Source of the DNA: Cupriavidus sp. P-10
GTDB lineage: Bacteria; Pseudomonadota; Gammaproteobacteria; Burkholderiales; Burkholderiaceae
DNA: 64,000 bases
NCBI RefSeq assembly: GCF_003402535.2
Contig: NZ_AP025172.1
Coordinates: 930,001 to 994,000 of the forward strand
Reading direction: 5' to 3'
The notes under the pieces were generated by a model. It was not told the DNA's origin, did no database searches, and saw only the letters and a list, made by a program, of their open reading frames with translations. Positions 54,744 through 63,831 of this stretch are shown here, one piece after another; position 1 is the stretch's first letter, and every line of letters begins with the position of its first letter. The position numbers and the translations under genes are program-made.

Positions 54744-55727
54744 ATGACGGCCCAGGATCACAATCAGTCGCTTGAAAATGCTTACGTATGCAGACGCATG
54801 CCTGCGGAGATCGAAGCCGCGCTGAAAGAGCGCTTCGTCGTAAAACTGAACGAAAGCGACGAACTGACGGATTCCGCCACAATCATCGAGCGCGCCAAGG
54901 GCGTGAGCGTTCTGCTGGTGACCGCGACAGAGCGCATTGACGGCAATGTGTTGCGCGCACTGTCGCCCACCCTCAAGACGGTGGCCACTCTCTCGGTAGG
55001 CTACGACCACATCGACTTGGCCACGGCTCGCGAACTCGGCATCGAGGTTCTGCATACGCCTGACGTCCTGAGCGATGCTTGTGCCGAAGTCGCGCTAATG
55101 CTCCTGCTCAATGCCGCACGGCGCGGTTATGAAGCAGATCGCATGGTCCGCAGCGGCCAATGGCCTGGTTGGGCGCCCGCTCAACTGCTGGGCAAAGGCC
55201 TGGTCGGCAAGCGGCTCGGCATATTCGGCATGGGGCGCATCGGCCGAGCCATCGCGACGCGTGCCCGCGCATTCGGCATGCAAATCCACTACCACAACCG
55301 CTCCCAACTCGGGCCAGAGGACGCCGAGGGCGCCATCTACCACGCGACCCTCGAAAGCCTCTGCCGACACAGCGAGATGCTGCTGGTCGCGGCACCGGGT
55401 TCACCACAGCTCAAGGGAACGCTCGATCAAGCGCACATCCGAGCACTGCCCCCTGGCGCTGTCGTCGCCAATATTTCCCGCGGCGACATCGTCGATGACG
55501 ATGCGCTGATCGAAGCGCTGAACGACGGCCACGTCTTTTCTGCTGGCCTTGATGTTTTCGCCAACGAGCCGAACGTCGATCCGCGCTATCGCGCTCTCGA
55601 CAACGTCTTTCTCAGTCCGCATATCGGCAGCGCGACAGAGGAAACGCGCAACGCCATGGGATGGCTTCTAATCGACGGGATCGCGGCACTGCGCCGCGGC
55701 GAACGACCCGCCAACCTGCTTTCCTGA
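54744..55727 (+). CDS. D-2-hydroxyacid dehydrogenase (glyoxylate/hydroxypyruvate reductase-like)
   Basis: A 327-residue NAD(P)-dependent dehydrogenase. The Rossmann motif is GKRLGIFGMGRIGRAIATRA. Catalytic residues sit in VAPGSPQLKG, ANISRGDIVDDDALIEAL (Arg), AGLDVFANEPNVD (Glu) and LSPHIGSATEETR (His). The closest type is GhrB-like glyoxylate/hydroxypyruvate reductase. The ATG at 54744 is preferred to one at 54651, which lies inside the promoter. It is the first gene of the operon. Confidence 0.93.
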   Translation: MTAQDHNQSLENAYVCRRMPAEIEAALKERFVVKLNESDELTDSATIIERAKGVSVLLVTATERIDGNVLRALSPTLKTVATLSVGYDHIDLATARELGIEVLHTPDVLSDACAEVALMLLLNAARRGYEADRMVRSGQWPGWAPAQLLGKGLVGKRLGIFGMGRIGRAIATRARAFGMQIHYHNRSQLGPEDAEGAIYHATLESLCRHSEMLLVAAPGSPQLKGTLDQAHIRALPPGAVVANISRGDIVDDDALIEALNDGHVFSAGLDVFANEPNVDPRYRALDNVFLSPHIGSATEETRNAMGWLLIDGIAALRRGERPANLLS

Positions 55728-55763
55728 TCCCCCTTCAAGTCAAAGCGACCGGAGTTCCTATTC

Positions 55764-57224
55764 ATGCAGATCCAGAATCCTTCTCTCTTCCGCCAACAGT
55801 GCCACGTGAATGGCCAATGGGTAGACGCTGCTGATGGCGAAGTGGTGCCCGTCACAAATCCTGCAACAGGGCAACAGCTCGGTACTGTGCCCCGCATGAC
55901 GGCCGCCGACGTCCAGGCAGCCATCGCCGCCGCGGACCGAGCCCTTCCGGCATGGCGCGCAACCAGTTCGCGCGAACGCAGCCGCCTGCTGCGTCGATGG
56001 TTCGATCTCTGCATGGCCAACCAGGAGGACCTGGCAACGATCCTCACGCTTGAGCAAGGCAAACCGCTGAAAGAGTCCCGGGGTGAGATTGCCTACGGGT
56101 CTGGCTTTATTGAATGGTTCTCGGAAGAAGCACGTCGAATCTATGGTGATGTGATTCCTGCGCCGTCATCGGACCGGCGCATCATCGTCATCAAGCAGCC
56201 CATCGGCGTCGTCGCCGCCATCACCCCGTGGAATTTCCCGAATGCGATGATCACGCGCAAGGCTGGCGCCGCTTTGGCTGCAGGCTGCACGATCGTGATC
56301 AAGCCTGCTTCTGCCACGCCCTTCTCTGCGCTGGCGCTCGCCGCTCTGGCCAAGGAAGCAGGAATCCCGGATGGGGTATTGAATGTGGTCACCGGTTCCG
56401 CCTCCGTTGTGGGGGGTGAGCTCACATCGAGCTCCGTCGTGCGCAAGCTGTCGTTCACGGGCTCCACCGAGGTCGGCAAGACTCTCCTCGAGCAATGCGC
56501 CGGTACGGTGAAGAAAGTTTCTATGGAACTAGGCGGCAACGCGCCATTCCTCATCTTCGACGACGCTGACCTCGACGCTGCCGTCGCCGGCGTCATGGCC
56601 TCGAAATTTCGTAATGCCGGTCAGACCTGCGTCTGCGCGAACCGCATCTTCGTCCAGGACGGCGTCTACGACGCGTTCGCAGAGAAGCTCAGGATCGCAG
56701 TGGAAGCTCAAGTCGTCGGCGATGGCATGGCACCGGGCGTGGATCTGGGACCGCTGATTGACGACGCGGCGATCGAGAAGGTTCGCGAACACATCGACGA
56801 CGCCGTCTCTCTGGGTGCGCAAGTATTCACCGGCGGCAAGGCCCACGCCCTAGGCGGCCGCTTCTTCAAGCCGACGATCCTCACGGACGTGTCGCCGAAG
56901 GCGAAGCTCATGAATGAGGAGACTTTCGGCCCGGTGGCCCCCCTCATCCGCTTCAAGACTGAGGAAGAAGCCGTCGCAATGGCAAATGACACGCCCTTCG
57001 GCCTGGCTGCCTATTTCTATACCACCAACTACGCCCGCTCCTGGCGCGTGGCAGAGGCGCTCGAATGCGGCATCGTGGGCCTGAACGAGGGCCTGATCTC
57101 CACCGAGGTCGCACCGTTCGGCGGTGTGAAGGAGTCGGGTGTCGGCCGGGAGGGATCCAAATACGGCATCGAGGACTACATCGAGGTCAAGTACATCTGC
57201 GCTGGCGGCCTGGCATTGCGCTGA
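55764..57224 (+). CDS. NAD(P)-dependent succinate-semialdehyde-type dehydrogenase
   Basis: A 486-residue aldehyde dehydrogenase close to GabD. Motifs: IGVVAAITPWNFPNAMITRK, the NAD loop SFTGSTEVGKTLLEQC, general base Glu about 255 in SMELGGNAPFLIFDD and nucleophile Cys about 289 in RNAGQTCVCANRIF. The C-terminal PFGGVKESGVGREGSKYGIE is typical. In this operon it probably oxidises a semialdehyde made from a hydroxy acid, such as tartronate or succinate semialdehyde; the true substrate is open. Confidence 0.93.
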   Translation: MQIQNPSLFRQQCHVNGQWVDAADGEVVPVTNPATGQQLGTVPRMTAADVQAAIAAADRALPAWRATSSRERSRLLRRWFDLCMANQEDLATILTLEQGKPLKESRGEIAYGSGFIEWFSEEARRIYGDVIPAPSSDRRIIVIKQPIGVVAAITPWNFPNAMITRKAGAALAAGCTIVIKPASATPFSALALAALAKEAGIPDGVLNVVTGSASVVGGELTSSSVVRKLSFTGSTEVGKTLLEQCAGTVKKVSMELGGNAPFLIFDDADLDAAVAGVMASKFRNAGQTCVCANRIFVQDGVYDAFAEKLRIAVEAQVVGDGMAPGVDLGPLIDDAAIEKVREHIDDAVSLGAQVFTGGKAHALGGRFFKPTILTDVSPKAKLMNEETFGPVAPLIRFKTEEEAVAMANDTPFGLAAYFYTTNYARSWRVAEALECGIVGLNEGLISTEVAPFGGVKESGVGREGSKYGIEDYIEVKYICAGGLALR

Positions 57225-57253
57225 GCCATGAGACAACAACAGGAGACAGAATC

Positions 57254-58138
57254 ATGAAGAAATCAGTGGGCATGATTGGCATTGGCATGATGGGCCATGG
57301 CATCGCGACGAATGTGGCAAAGCATGGTTATCCCTTGGTGGTCCTCGAACATCCAGGTAATCAGCCACTCGACGCACTGCTGAATGCGGGGGCGAAAACC
57401 GTACCGGCTATCTCGGAACTCGCCGGCCAAGTCGACATCGTCATTCTCTGCGTTACCGGATCCCCCGAGGTCGAGGATGTGCTTTTCAGCGCCCAAGGCC
57501 TCCTCAGCGCCCTGCGGCCCGGTACCGTGGTCATCGATTGCTCGACGGCGATCCCCTCTTCGACCGAGCGCATCGCCGCCGCCGTGCAAAAGGCCGGTGG
57601 CAGGTTCATCGACGCGCCAATGACGCGTACGCCCAAAGAAGCCGCCGAGGGGCGACTGAACCTGATCGTCGGCGGCGACGAGTCGCTCTACCAAGAATGC
57701 CTGCCACTGCTGCAGAGCTTCGCCGAAAACATCACTTTCGCCGGGCCTGTCGGCTCCGGACACCGGCTCAAGTTGTTGCACAACTTCGTGTCTCTGGGTT
57801 TCTCCGCAGTCCTGGCAGAGGCTGCCGCCTGTGCAGCACGCGCTGATGTCAGTCCCGAGGTCCTTGTGGATGTGCTGGCCAAGGGCGGCGGTGCCGGTGT
57901 CATCTTGGAACGCCTGCGTCCCTTCATTGAGCGGGGCGACAGCTCCGGGTTCCGCTTCACCATCTCCAACGCGCTGAAGGACATGACCTACTACGACACG
58001 ATGGCGAGCGAAGTGGGCGCCAGTCATGCAACTGCCTCAGCGATCCGCGAAACCTACGCCGGCGCCTATGACCAACGCTCCGATGGCACCGTGCCGGAGC
58101 TTGTCGCGCTGCTGGCCGAGCCGGCATCCGTTCGCTGA
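57254..58138 (+). CDS. NAD(P)-dependent beta-hydroxyacid dehydrogenase (GarR/3-hydroxyisobutyrate type)
   Basis: A 294-residue beta-hydroxyacid dehydrogenase. Features: N-terminal MIGIGMMGHGIATNVAKHGY as dinucleotide fold, then VIDCSTAIPSSTERIA, the substrate loop FIDAPMTRTPKEAAEGRLNL and the catalytic Lys region GSGHRLKLLHNFVSLGF. It may reduce tartronate semialdehyde to glycerate, as GarR does. The ATG at 57254 follows AGGAGAC and lies 29 bases after the aldehyde dehydrogenase gene. Confidence 0.92.
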   Translation: MKKSVGMIGIGMMGHGIATNVAKHGYPLVVLEHPGNQPLDALLNAGAKTVPAISELAGQVDIVILCVTGSPEVEDVLFSAQGLLSALRPGTVVIDCSTAIPSSTERIAAAVQKAGGRFIDAPMTRTPKEAAEGRLNLIVGGDESLYQECLPLLQSFAENITFAGPVGSGHRLKLLHNFVSLGFSAVLAEAAACAARADVSPEVLVDVLAKGGGAGVILERLRPFIERGDSSGFRFTISNALKDMTYYDTMASEVGASHATASAIRETYAGAYDQRSDGTVPELVALLAEPASVR

Positions 58139-58159
58139 CCATCCCCGGAAACCGCCACC

Positions 58160-59236
58160 ATGATCAAAAACCAGCAATACAAGATTGCCGTCATTCCAGG
58201 CGATGGCATTGGCAACGAAGTGGTCCCTGAAGGCATCCGGGTCTTGGAAGCCGCCAGCGCTAAGTTCGGTTTCACGCTCGCCTTCACGACCTATGACTGG
58301 AGCTGCGCCCGCTACCACGCCCATGGAAGCATGATGCCGTCCGATGGAATCGAGCGACTACGCGACTCTGACGCCATCTTTCTCGGCGCAGTCGGCTTCC
58401 CCGGCGTGCCGGACCACGTATCACTGTGGAACCTCCTCATCCCGATCCGCCGCGAATTCGACCAGTACGTGAACCTGCGACCGGTCAGGCTTCTGCCCGG
58501 TGTTCCCTGCCCGCTCGCCAACAAGGAGCCCGGCGACATCGACTTCTGGATCGTGCGCGAGAACACCGAAGGCGAATACTCGCAAGTTGGCGGACGCATG
58601 TTCGCCGGCACGGAACATGAGTTCGTCACGCAGGAGGCCATCTTCACTCGTCGCGGAACCGATCGAATCATGCGCTATGCGTTTGATCTCGCTAAGAAGC
58701 TCGGACGGAACCACGTGACATCGGCCACCAAGTCCAATGGCATCTTCCATTCCATGCCCTTCTGGGACGAGCGGTTTGCCGCAGTGGGTGCCGACTATCC
58801 CGACATCCGCACCGACCAATACCACATCGATATCCTGGCAGCGCGGTTCGCGATGTCCCCGGAGCGCTTCGACGTCGTGGTTGGATCGAATCTGTTCGGC
58901 GACATCCTTTCCGATCTCGGCCCAGGTATTACGGGAACGATTGCAGTGGCGCCGAGCGCAAACATCAACCCGGAGCGGAAATATCCGTCGATGTTTGAAC
59001 CGGTGCATGGCTCCGCCCCAGACATCGCGGGACAAGGCATTGCGAATCCCATCGGTCAGATCTGGTCTGGGGCCATGATGCTGGAACACCTCGGACAGCC
59101 TGAGGCAGCGGCCGCGATCATGAAGGCCATCGAAACTGTCCTTACGCATCCCGATCGCGTACATACGCCAGACCTGGGTGGAAGGGCCAGTACACAGGAA
59201 ATGGGCGCTGAAATCGCCAGGGCGGTGCTCGCATGA
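58160..59236 (+). CDS. ttuC: Tartrate dehydrogenase/decarboxylase (isocitrate/isopropylmalate dehydrogenase family)
   Basis: A 358-residue enzyme of the beta-decarboxylating dehydrogenase family: IAVIPGDGIGNEVVPEGIRV, LRPVRLLPGVPCPLANKEPG, FWIVRENTEGEYSQVGGRMF, VTSATKSNGIFHSMPFWDER and the metal site VVGSNLFGDILSDLGPGITG. FLGAVGFPGVPDHVSLWNLL distinguishes tartrate dehydrogenase/D-malate enzymes from LeuB. It converts tartrate or malate-type hydroxy acids, giving the main clue to the operon's substrate. It overlaps the next gene by 4 bases (ATGA). Confidence 0.93.
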   Translation: MIKNQQYKIAVIPGDGIGNEVVPEGIRVLEAASAKFGFTLAFTTYDWSCARYHAHGSMMPSDGIERLRDSDAIFLGAVGFPGVPDHVSLWNLLIPIRREFDQYVNLRPVRLLPGVPCPLANKEPGDIDFWIVRENTEGEYSQVGGRMFAGTEHEFVTQEAIFTRRGTDRIMRYAFDLAKKLGRNHVTSATKSNGIFHSMPFWDERFAAVGADYPDIRTDQYHIDILAARFAMSPERFDVVVGSNLFGDILSDLGPGITGTIAVAPSANINPERKYPSMFEPVHGSAPDIAGQGIANPIGQIWSGAMMLEHLGQPEAAAAIMKAIETVLTHPDRVHTPDLGGRASTQEMGAEIARAVLA

Positions 59237-60246
59237 CACAAGCCTCCAGGGTAGAGAGTCGCCCGCTTGTGCTGCTGACTGATGCCATCGTCCCGGAGGC
59301 GCATGCTCGACTGGCGGCTGACGCTGACGTCGAGTTACTGCCTCCAGGACTGATTGGCGCGGCTAGTGATCAAGCCCTTCGAGATCGCATTGCGCAGGTT
59401 GACGGTCTGATCGTACGGCGACAGCTCCCTGGCGATCTGTTCGAGCGCGAGCATCGTCTTCGCGCCGTCGTTCGTCATGGTGTTGGCGTGGACTTCATTC
59501 CGGTAGACCGCGCAACGGCTCACGGCATCCCAGTGGCCAATACGCCGGACACGAACTCGAACGCCGTTGCCGAATTTGCGGTATCTGCCATGCTCGCAAT
59601 GACTAGAAGGCTGGCAGCCTTCGACGATGCCGTGCGTGACGGCGACTGGAACCGCCGCATGATCGCGGGAGAGCAATCCAGGGAACTTCGCGGCTCCACA
59701 CTGGGAATCATTGGCTTCGGTGCCATCGGGCGCCGGGTCGCGGAGATCGCAGGCGCGGGCTTCGGCATGAAGCTGCTTGCGCATACGTCGACACCATCCA
59801 AGCTCCCGCCGCACGTCGCCCCGGCAGAACTCTCCGATTTGTTCGCCCACAGCGATTACATCGTACTCGCGTGCCCTCTTACCGCAGCAACAAGAGGCAT
59901 GGTGAACAAGACGCTTTTGGCGCATGCGCGTCCGACTACCGTGCTCGTCAATGTGGCACGGGGGCCAATCATCCAGCAGGCGGATCTGATCGACGCTTTG
60001 AGCAGCGGCACCATAGGCGGGGCCGTACTCGATGTATTTGAACAACATCCGCTCCCGGACGACAGCCGGCTTCGAACTCTGCAGAACGTCCTTTTGACAC
60101 CGCATATCGCTGGCCTGACCCAAGACGCCTCCATGGCCATGGGCCTGGCCGCCGCCGACACAATGCTCGCCCTGCTGCGAGGCGAACGACCACGCAACAT
60201 CGTCAACCCCGAATTCAACACCGTCAACCAGGAGACAATCAAATGA
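59233..60246 (+). CDS. D-2-hydroxyacid dehydrogenase, second copy
   Basis: A 337-residue NAD-dependent dehydrogenase of the phosphoglycerate-dehydrogenase-like group. Motifs: RHGVGVDFIPVDRATAHGIP, the fold ELRGSTLGIIGFGAIGRRVA, LVNVARGPIIQQADLIDAL, AVLDVFEQHPLPDDSRLRTL and LLTPHIAGLTQDA. It is related to, but distinct from, the enzyme at 54744. Its start overlaps the tartrate dehydrogenase stop and its stop overlaps the next start, so translation is coupled. Confidence 0.92.
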   Translation: MTQASRVESRPLVLLTDAIVPEAHARLAADADVELLPPGLIGAASDQALRDRIAQVDGLIVRRQLPGDLFEREHRLRAVVRHGVGVDFIPVDRATAHGIPVANTPDTNSNAVAEFAVSAMLAMTRRLAAFDDAVRDGDWNRRMIAGEQSRELRGSTLGIIGFGAIGRRVAEIAGAGFGMKLLAHTSTPSKLPPHVAPAELSDLFAHSDYIVLACPLTAATRGMVNKTLLAHARPTTVLVNVARGPIIQQADLIDALSSGTIGGAVLDVFEQHPLPDDSRLRTLQNVLLTPHIAGLTQDASMAMGLAAADTMLALLRGERPRNIVNPEFNTVNQETIK

Positions 60247-61391
60247 AGATCACCCGCATTACCGCAATCCCCCTGTCCTATCGTCTGCCCGAAGGAAAAA
60301 CGGTCACCATGGGCGTGGGTAGTACGCTCAAGCGTGACGCGATCATCATCCGCGTTGAAACGTCCGAGGGCATCGTGGGCTATGGCGAGTCGCATCCCGG
60401 GCGCAGTCCTGGCGCCATCACCAGCCTTATTCACAACACCCTGTCGCCGCTGCTGGTTGGCATGGACGCCACGGACGTGGTCGGCACCTGGCAGCGCGTG
60501 CACCGCATGCAGTTCTCCAGCCACGGTCTTGGCGCCGGCGCCGCGCTGGCGCATTCGGGCATCGACATGGCACTCTGGGATATCCGCGGCAAGGCGGCGA
60601 ACATGCCGCTCTACAAGCTGCTGGGCGGCTCGCGTCGACGCATTCCGGCCTATGCCGGCGGCATCGCGCTGGGATACCAGCCTGCGGCGTCGCTGGCCGA
60701 AGAGGCCCAGTCCTATATCGAACAGGGCTACAAGGCCGTCAAATTGCGAATCGGCGACTCGGTCAAGGCGGATATCGAGCGGGTACGCCATGTGCGCCGC
60801 GTGGTCGGCGATGACATCGACATCCTGACCGATGCGAATACGGCCTACACGATCGCTGACGTGCGCCGTGTTATGCCTGTGCTGGCGGAAATTCAAGCGG
60901 GCTGGCTCGAAGAGCCATTCGCCTGCAACGATTTCGCTTCGTATCGCGAGGCTGCCCGGATTTCCCCCGTCGTCCCGATCGCGGCTGGCGAGAATCACTT
61001 CATGCGATTCGAGTTTGCGCAACTGCTGGAAGCCGGGGCAGTCCAGGTCTGGCAACCCGACCTGTCCAAGACGGGCGGCATTACAGAAGGCATGCGCATC
61101 GCCGCTATGGCCTCGGCCTTCCGCATCCCCATCCACGCCCACAGCTCCGCTACGGGCCTCAATCATGCCGCGACGCTGCATTTCCTCGCTGCAACCGAGA
61201 ACGCCGGCTACTTCGAAGCCTGCGTTTCGCATTTCAATCCATTCCGGGACATGTTCGGCAAGACTTTCGAAATCGGCCGTGATGGTTGCGTGGTCCCGCC
61301 GGAAGCACCGGGCCTGGGTGTCGAAGTCGACGAGGAAATCTTCAAGCAGTACCCGTTGATCGACGGCCCCGGTTACGTCGTCAAGTTCTGA
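60243..61391 (+). CDS. Enolase-superfamily dehydratase/racemase (mandelate racemase/muconate lactonizing type)
   Basis: A 382-residue enolase-superfamily enzyme. Catalytic and metal-binding parts are KAVKLRIGDSVKADIERVRH (base Lys), DIDILTDANTAYTIADV (Asp), GWLEEPFACNDF (Glu), IAAGENHFMRFEF (Glu) and the His-containing IPIHAHSSATGLNHAATLHF. Such enzymes abstract the proton next to a carboxylate. In this context it may dehydrate or epimerise a sugar acid or tartrate. The precise reaction is not predictable from sequence. Confidence 0.92.
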   Translation: MKITRITAIPLSYRLPEGKTVTMGVGSTLKRDAIIIRVETSEGIVGYGESHPGRSPGAITSLIHNTLSPLLVGMDATDVVGTWQRVHRMQFSSHGLGAGAALAHSGIDMALWDIRGKAANMPLYKLLGGSRRRIPAYAGGIALGYQPAASLAEEAQSYIEQGYKAVKLRIGDSVKADIERVRHVRRVVGDDIDILTDANTAYTIADVRRVMPVLAEIQAGWLEEPFACNDFASYREAARISPVVPIAAGENHFMRFEFAQLLEAGAVQVWQPDLSKTGGITEGMRIAAMASAFRIPIHAHSSATGLNHAATLHFLAATENAGYFEACVSHFNPFRDMFGKTFEIGRDGCVVPPEAPGLGVEVDEEIFKQYPLIDGPGYVVKF

Positions 61392-61450
61392 GCAACTACG
61401 CTCTGCAGACACCGATCCACCACATGCAAAAGATGGTGAAGGAGACAAAC

Positions 61451-62449
61451 ATGCCTAGCAGAAGAACCGCGTGCAAATGGATTCTGTCATCTCTGGCGGG
61501 CGCCGCCGGCACGACCGCCTTCGGTAGCGCCATTGGCGCTGCGAGCGATGCATACCCGGACAAGCCCATTCGCATCGTCGTGCCATATACCCCCGGCGGC
61601 TTCAACGACACTCTGGCGCGCACCGTGGGCGAGAAGCTGACCAAGCTCTGGAAGCAGCCGGTGGTCGTTGACAATCGACCAGGTGGCAACACATTGATCG
61701 GCAATTCGATGGTTGCGAAAGCCGCGCCCGATGGCTACACGTTGCTGATTACGCCCCTGCCGTTCGCCGCACTTCCCGCGTTGTACGGCACGAAGCTTCC
61801 CTACAACGCGACGAAGGATTTTTCGCCAGTCATCTGGGCGGCTAGCACCCAAAACGTGCTGGTGGCGCGCAACGACCTTGGATTTTCGACCATCAAGGAC
61901 ATCGTCGATTTTGCCAAGAAGAATCCCGGCAAGCTGAACTACGGGTCCACTGGATCCGGCTCCTCCAATCATCTGTCGATGGAACTCTTCGAGAAGATGA
62001 CTGGTACAAAGCTGACGCACGTCCCGTATAAGGGCAGTGGACCGGCAGTTGTTGCTCTACTCGGCGGTGAAATCGACGTGCTGTTTGACAACTTGCCCAA
62101 TGTGATGAACCAGATCCGGGCCGGCAAGTTCAAGCCTGTTGCCGTCACTGGTCAGCAGCGATCCACGCTGTTGCCAAATGTGCCGACCATCGCTGAATCA
62201 GGGGTGCCCGGCTACGAGGTCAACGTCTGGTTCGGCATTCAGGCACCCGCTGGCACGCCAAAGGAGGTCGTTCAGAAACTCAACCAGGAAATCGCGAAGG
62301 CGTTGGCGGATCCTGAAATCGTGAAGCGATTCCGAGAACAAGGCGTGGAGGTTGTGGGTAGCTCCCCGACCAAATTCGCCACACTCGTGGAAGCCGAGAT
62401 CCAGAAATGGGGAAGCGTGGTCCGCGATGCGAACGTCCGATTGGAGTAA
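61451..62449 (+). CDS. Bug/TctC-type periplasmic substrate-binding protein, operon copy
   Basis: A 332-residue secreted Bug receptor. The signal region MPSRRTACKWILSSLAGAAG has a twin Arg pair and may be a Tat signal. The mature part starts SDAYPDKPIRIVVPYTPGGF and contains VVDNRPGGNTLIGNSMVAKA and the domain-2 segment THVPYKGSGPAVVALLGGEI. It is the last gene of the operon and presumably captures the hydroxy acid that the enzymes degrade. The ATG at 61451 follows AGGAGAC and lies 59 bases after the previous gene. Confidence 0.92.
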   Translation: MPSRRTACKWILSSLAGAAGTTAFGSAIGAASDAYPDKPIRIVVPYTPGGFNDTLARTVGEKLTKLWKQPVVVDNRPGGNTLIGNSMVAKAAPDGYTLLITPLPFAALPALYGTKLPYNATKDFSPVIWAASTQNVLVARNDLGFSTIKDIVDFAKKNPGKLNYGSTGSGSSNHLSMELFEKMTGTKLTHVPYKGSGPAVVALLGGEIDVLFDNLPNVMNQIRAGKFKPVAVTGQQRSTLLPNVPTIAESGVPGYEVNVWFGIQAPAGTPKEVVQKLNQEIAKALADPEIVKRFREQGVEVVGSSPTKFATLVEAEIQKWGSVVRDANVRLE

Positions 62450-62515
62450 CTGCTGCGTCGAGAAAGTGTCCGCACGGTAGCGGACACGCTCTGATCCGGG
62501 AGCATTCTTCAATAT

Positions 62516-62544
62516 CCCGCCGTACGTCCGGCGGGCTTTTTGTT
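62516..62544 (+). terminator. Intrinsic terminator of the hydroxy-acid operon
   Basis: CCCGCCG at 62516-62522 pairs with CGGCGGG at 62529-62535, followed by CTTTTTGTTT. It is placed 67 bases after the last gene. Confidence 0.85.
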
Positions 62545-62680
62545 TATCCCCGATCTGTCAGCGGACATTGGCAGCGAACCGTTGTGGCGCCGTGCAAGCT
62601 GTCGGACCAAATCAATCTGCGCAAGCTTGCCCGAAGCTGCGTCAAAGATCCCTTGACCGGCCAGGAATCAGTCGCGAACC

Positions 62681-62718
62681 AAAAAAAGCCCTGCAGGTAA
62701 TTTTTGCAGGGCCTTTTG
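62681..62718. terminator. Bidirectional intrinsic terminator
   Basis: GCCCTGCA at 62688-62695 pairs with TGCAGGGC at 62705-62712. A-rich sequence precedes it and CTTTT follows, so it could stop transcription from both sides. Confidence 0.75.
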
Positions 62719-62780
62719 CTTGCCGCTTCCTCTTTCCGCACTGCTTGCCGAAGTCCCGTACAGTGCGACGGGACAAACGC

Positions 62781-62820
62781 GATCGGCCCTTGAGACCAGA
62801 GGATGTCTCAAGGGCCGATC
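62781..62820 (-). terminator. Perfect 16-bp inverted repeat after the convergent Bug gene
   Basis: GATCGGCCCTTGAGAC at 62781-62796 is exactly inverted at 62805-62820 with an 8-base loop. It lies 15 bases beyond the stop of the Bug gene encoded on the minus strand and probably ends that transcript. A T-run is weak on that strand (GCGTTTG). Confidence 0.65.
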
Positions 62821-62834
62821 ACATCCGAGCTGGC

Positions 62835-63809
62835 TTATTCAGCGACAACGTTTGCCGACTTCGCGACAGCGCCCCACTTGTCGGCTTCGCTCTTGATATA
62901 TCCTGCAAACTCCTCAGGCTTTGTTGCCACCACTTCTGCACCGAGCGTCGCCAACTTGCCCTTTACCTCTGGCATAGCAAGTACCTTCATCAGTGCTGCG
63001 CTCAGTTGTTTGATGATTTCTGGCGATGTTCCGGCAGGTGCGACAAGACCGCCCCAAGAAGAGGCATCGAATCCCTTGATCACCGATTCATCGATTGTTG
63101 GTGCATTGGGAAATGCCGGCACTCGCTTCTTGCTCGCCACGGCCACGAGCTTGAGCTTGCCGCCCGTCACGTACGGACGTGCAGCAACTGCCGTAGTGAA
63201 CATCATCGATACTTGCCCAGCCATCACATCGGTCATTGCTGGGCCATCACCCTTATAGGGCACGTGCATCATATCCAGCTTCAGCCCAGACTTGAACATC
63301 TCGCCAACCAGGTGGTTGGAGGAGCCATTGCCGGCCGAGGCAAATGTGTACTTTCCTGGGTTGACCTTGACTTCTGCTACCAGTCCCTTAATGTCTGTCG
63401 CTTTGACCTTGGGCCCGGCCACCAGGACGATCGGCACCGTGGTGGTTTGCCCAATGGGGGCGAAGCTCTTGTTGACGTCGTAGCCGAGGTGCGGGTAGAT
63501 CGACTGGCTGATGGCATTCGGGCCGACGTTCGCCATCAGAAGCGTATAGCCATCTGCCGGCGACTTGGCCACCATCTCAGCCGCAATATTCCCGTTTGCG
63601 CCGGGCCGGTTCTCGACTACGAATGTCCCACCGGTGACTTCCTTCAGCTTTTCGCTCAGTAGACGTGCCGTTGTATCGGAAGCGCCCCCCGGCGGGTATG
63701 GCACGACAATGCGCACAGGCTTATCCGGGTAGGCTGCCATGGCGATGCCTGACGCCAGGGCTGAAGCAGCGATGACCGCACGCCACGCAGTTTTGATTAG
63801 TGCTTTCAT
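62835..63809 (-). CDS. Bug/TctC-type periplasmic substrate-binding protein, convergent copy
   Basis: A 324-residue Bug receptor with signal peptide MKALIKTAWRAVIAASALAS and the mature start AAYPDKPVRIVVPYPPGGAS. Family segments VENRPGANGNIAAEMVAKSP, ADGYTLLMANVGPN and MMHVPYKGDGPAMTDVMAGQ are present. It is encoded opposite to the operon and next to a probable dehydratase gene, which suggests a separate but related catabolic unit. AAGGAGAC precedes the ATG at 63809. Confidence 0.93.
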   Translation of the reverse strand: MKALIKTAWRAVIAASALASGIAMAAYPDKPVRIVVPYPPGGASDTTARLLSEKLKEVTGGTFVVENRPGANGNIAAEMVAKSPADGYTLLMANVGPNAISQSIYPHLGYDVNKSFAPIGQTTTVPIVLVAGPKVKATDIKGLVAEVKVNPGKYTFASAGNGSSNHLVGEMFKSGLKLDMMHVPYKGDGPAMTDVMAGQVSMMFTTAVAARPYVTGGKLKLVAVASKKRVPAFPNAPTIDESVIKGFDASSWGGLVAPAGTSPEIIKQLSAALMKVLAMPEVKGKLATLGAEVVATKPEEFAGYIKSEADKWGAVAKSANVVAE

Positions 63810-63831
63810 GAGTGTCTCCTTCAGTTCTAGT

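Noticed and set aside
59856..61448. 530-codon open frame on the minus strand
   Set aside because: It is a shadow of the hydroxyacid dehydrogenase and enolase-superfamily genes, which have complete catalytic motifs on the other strand.
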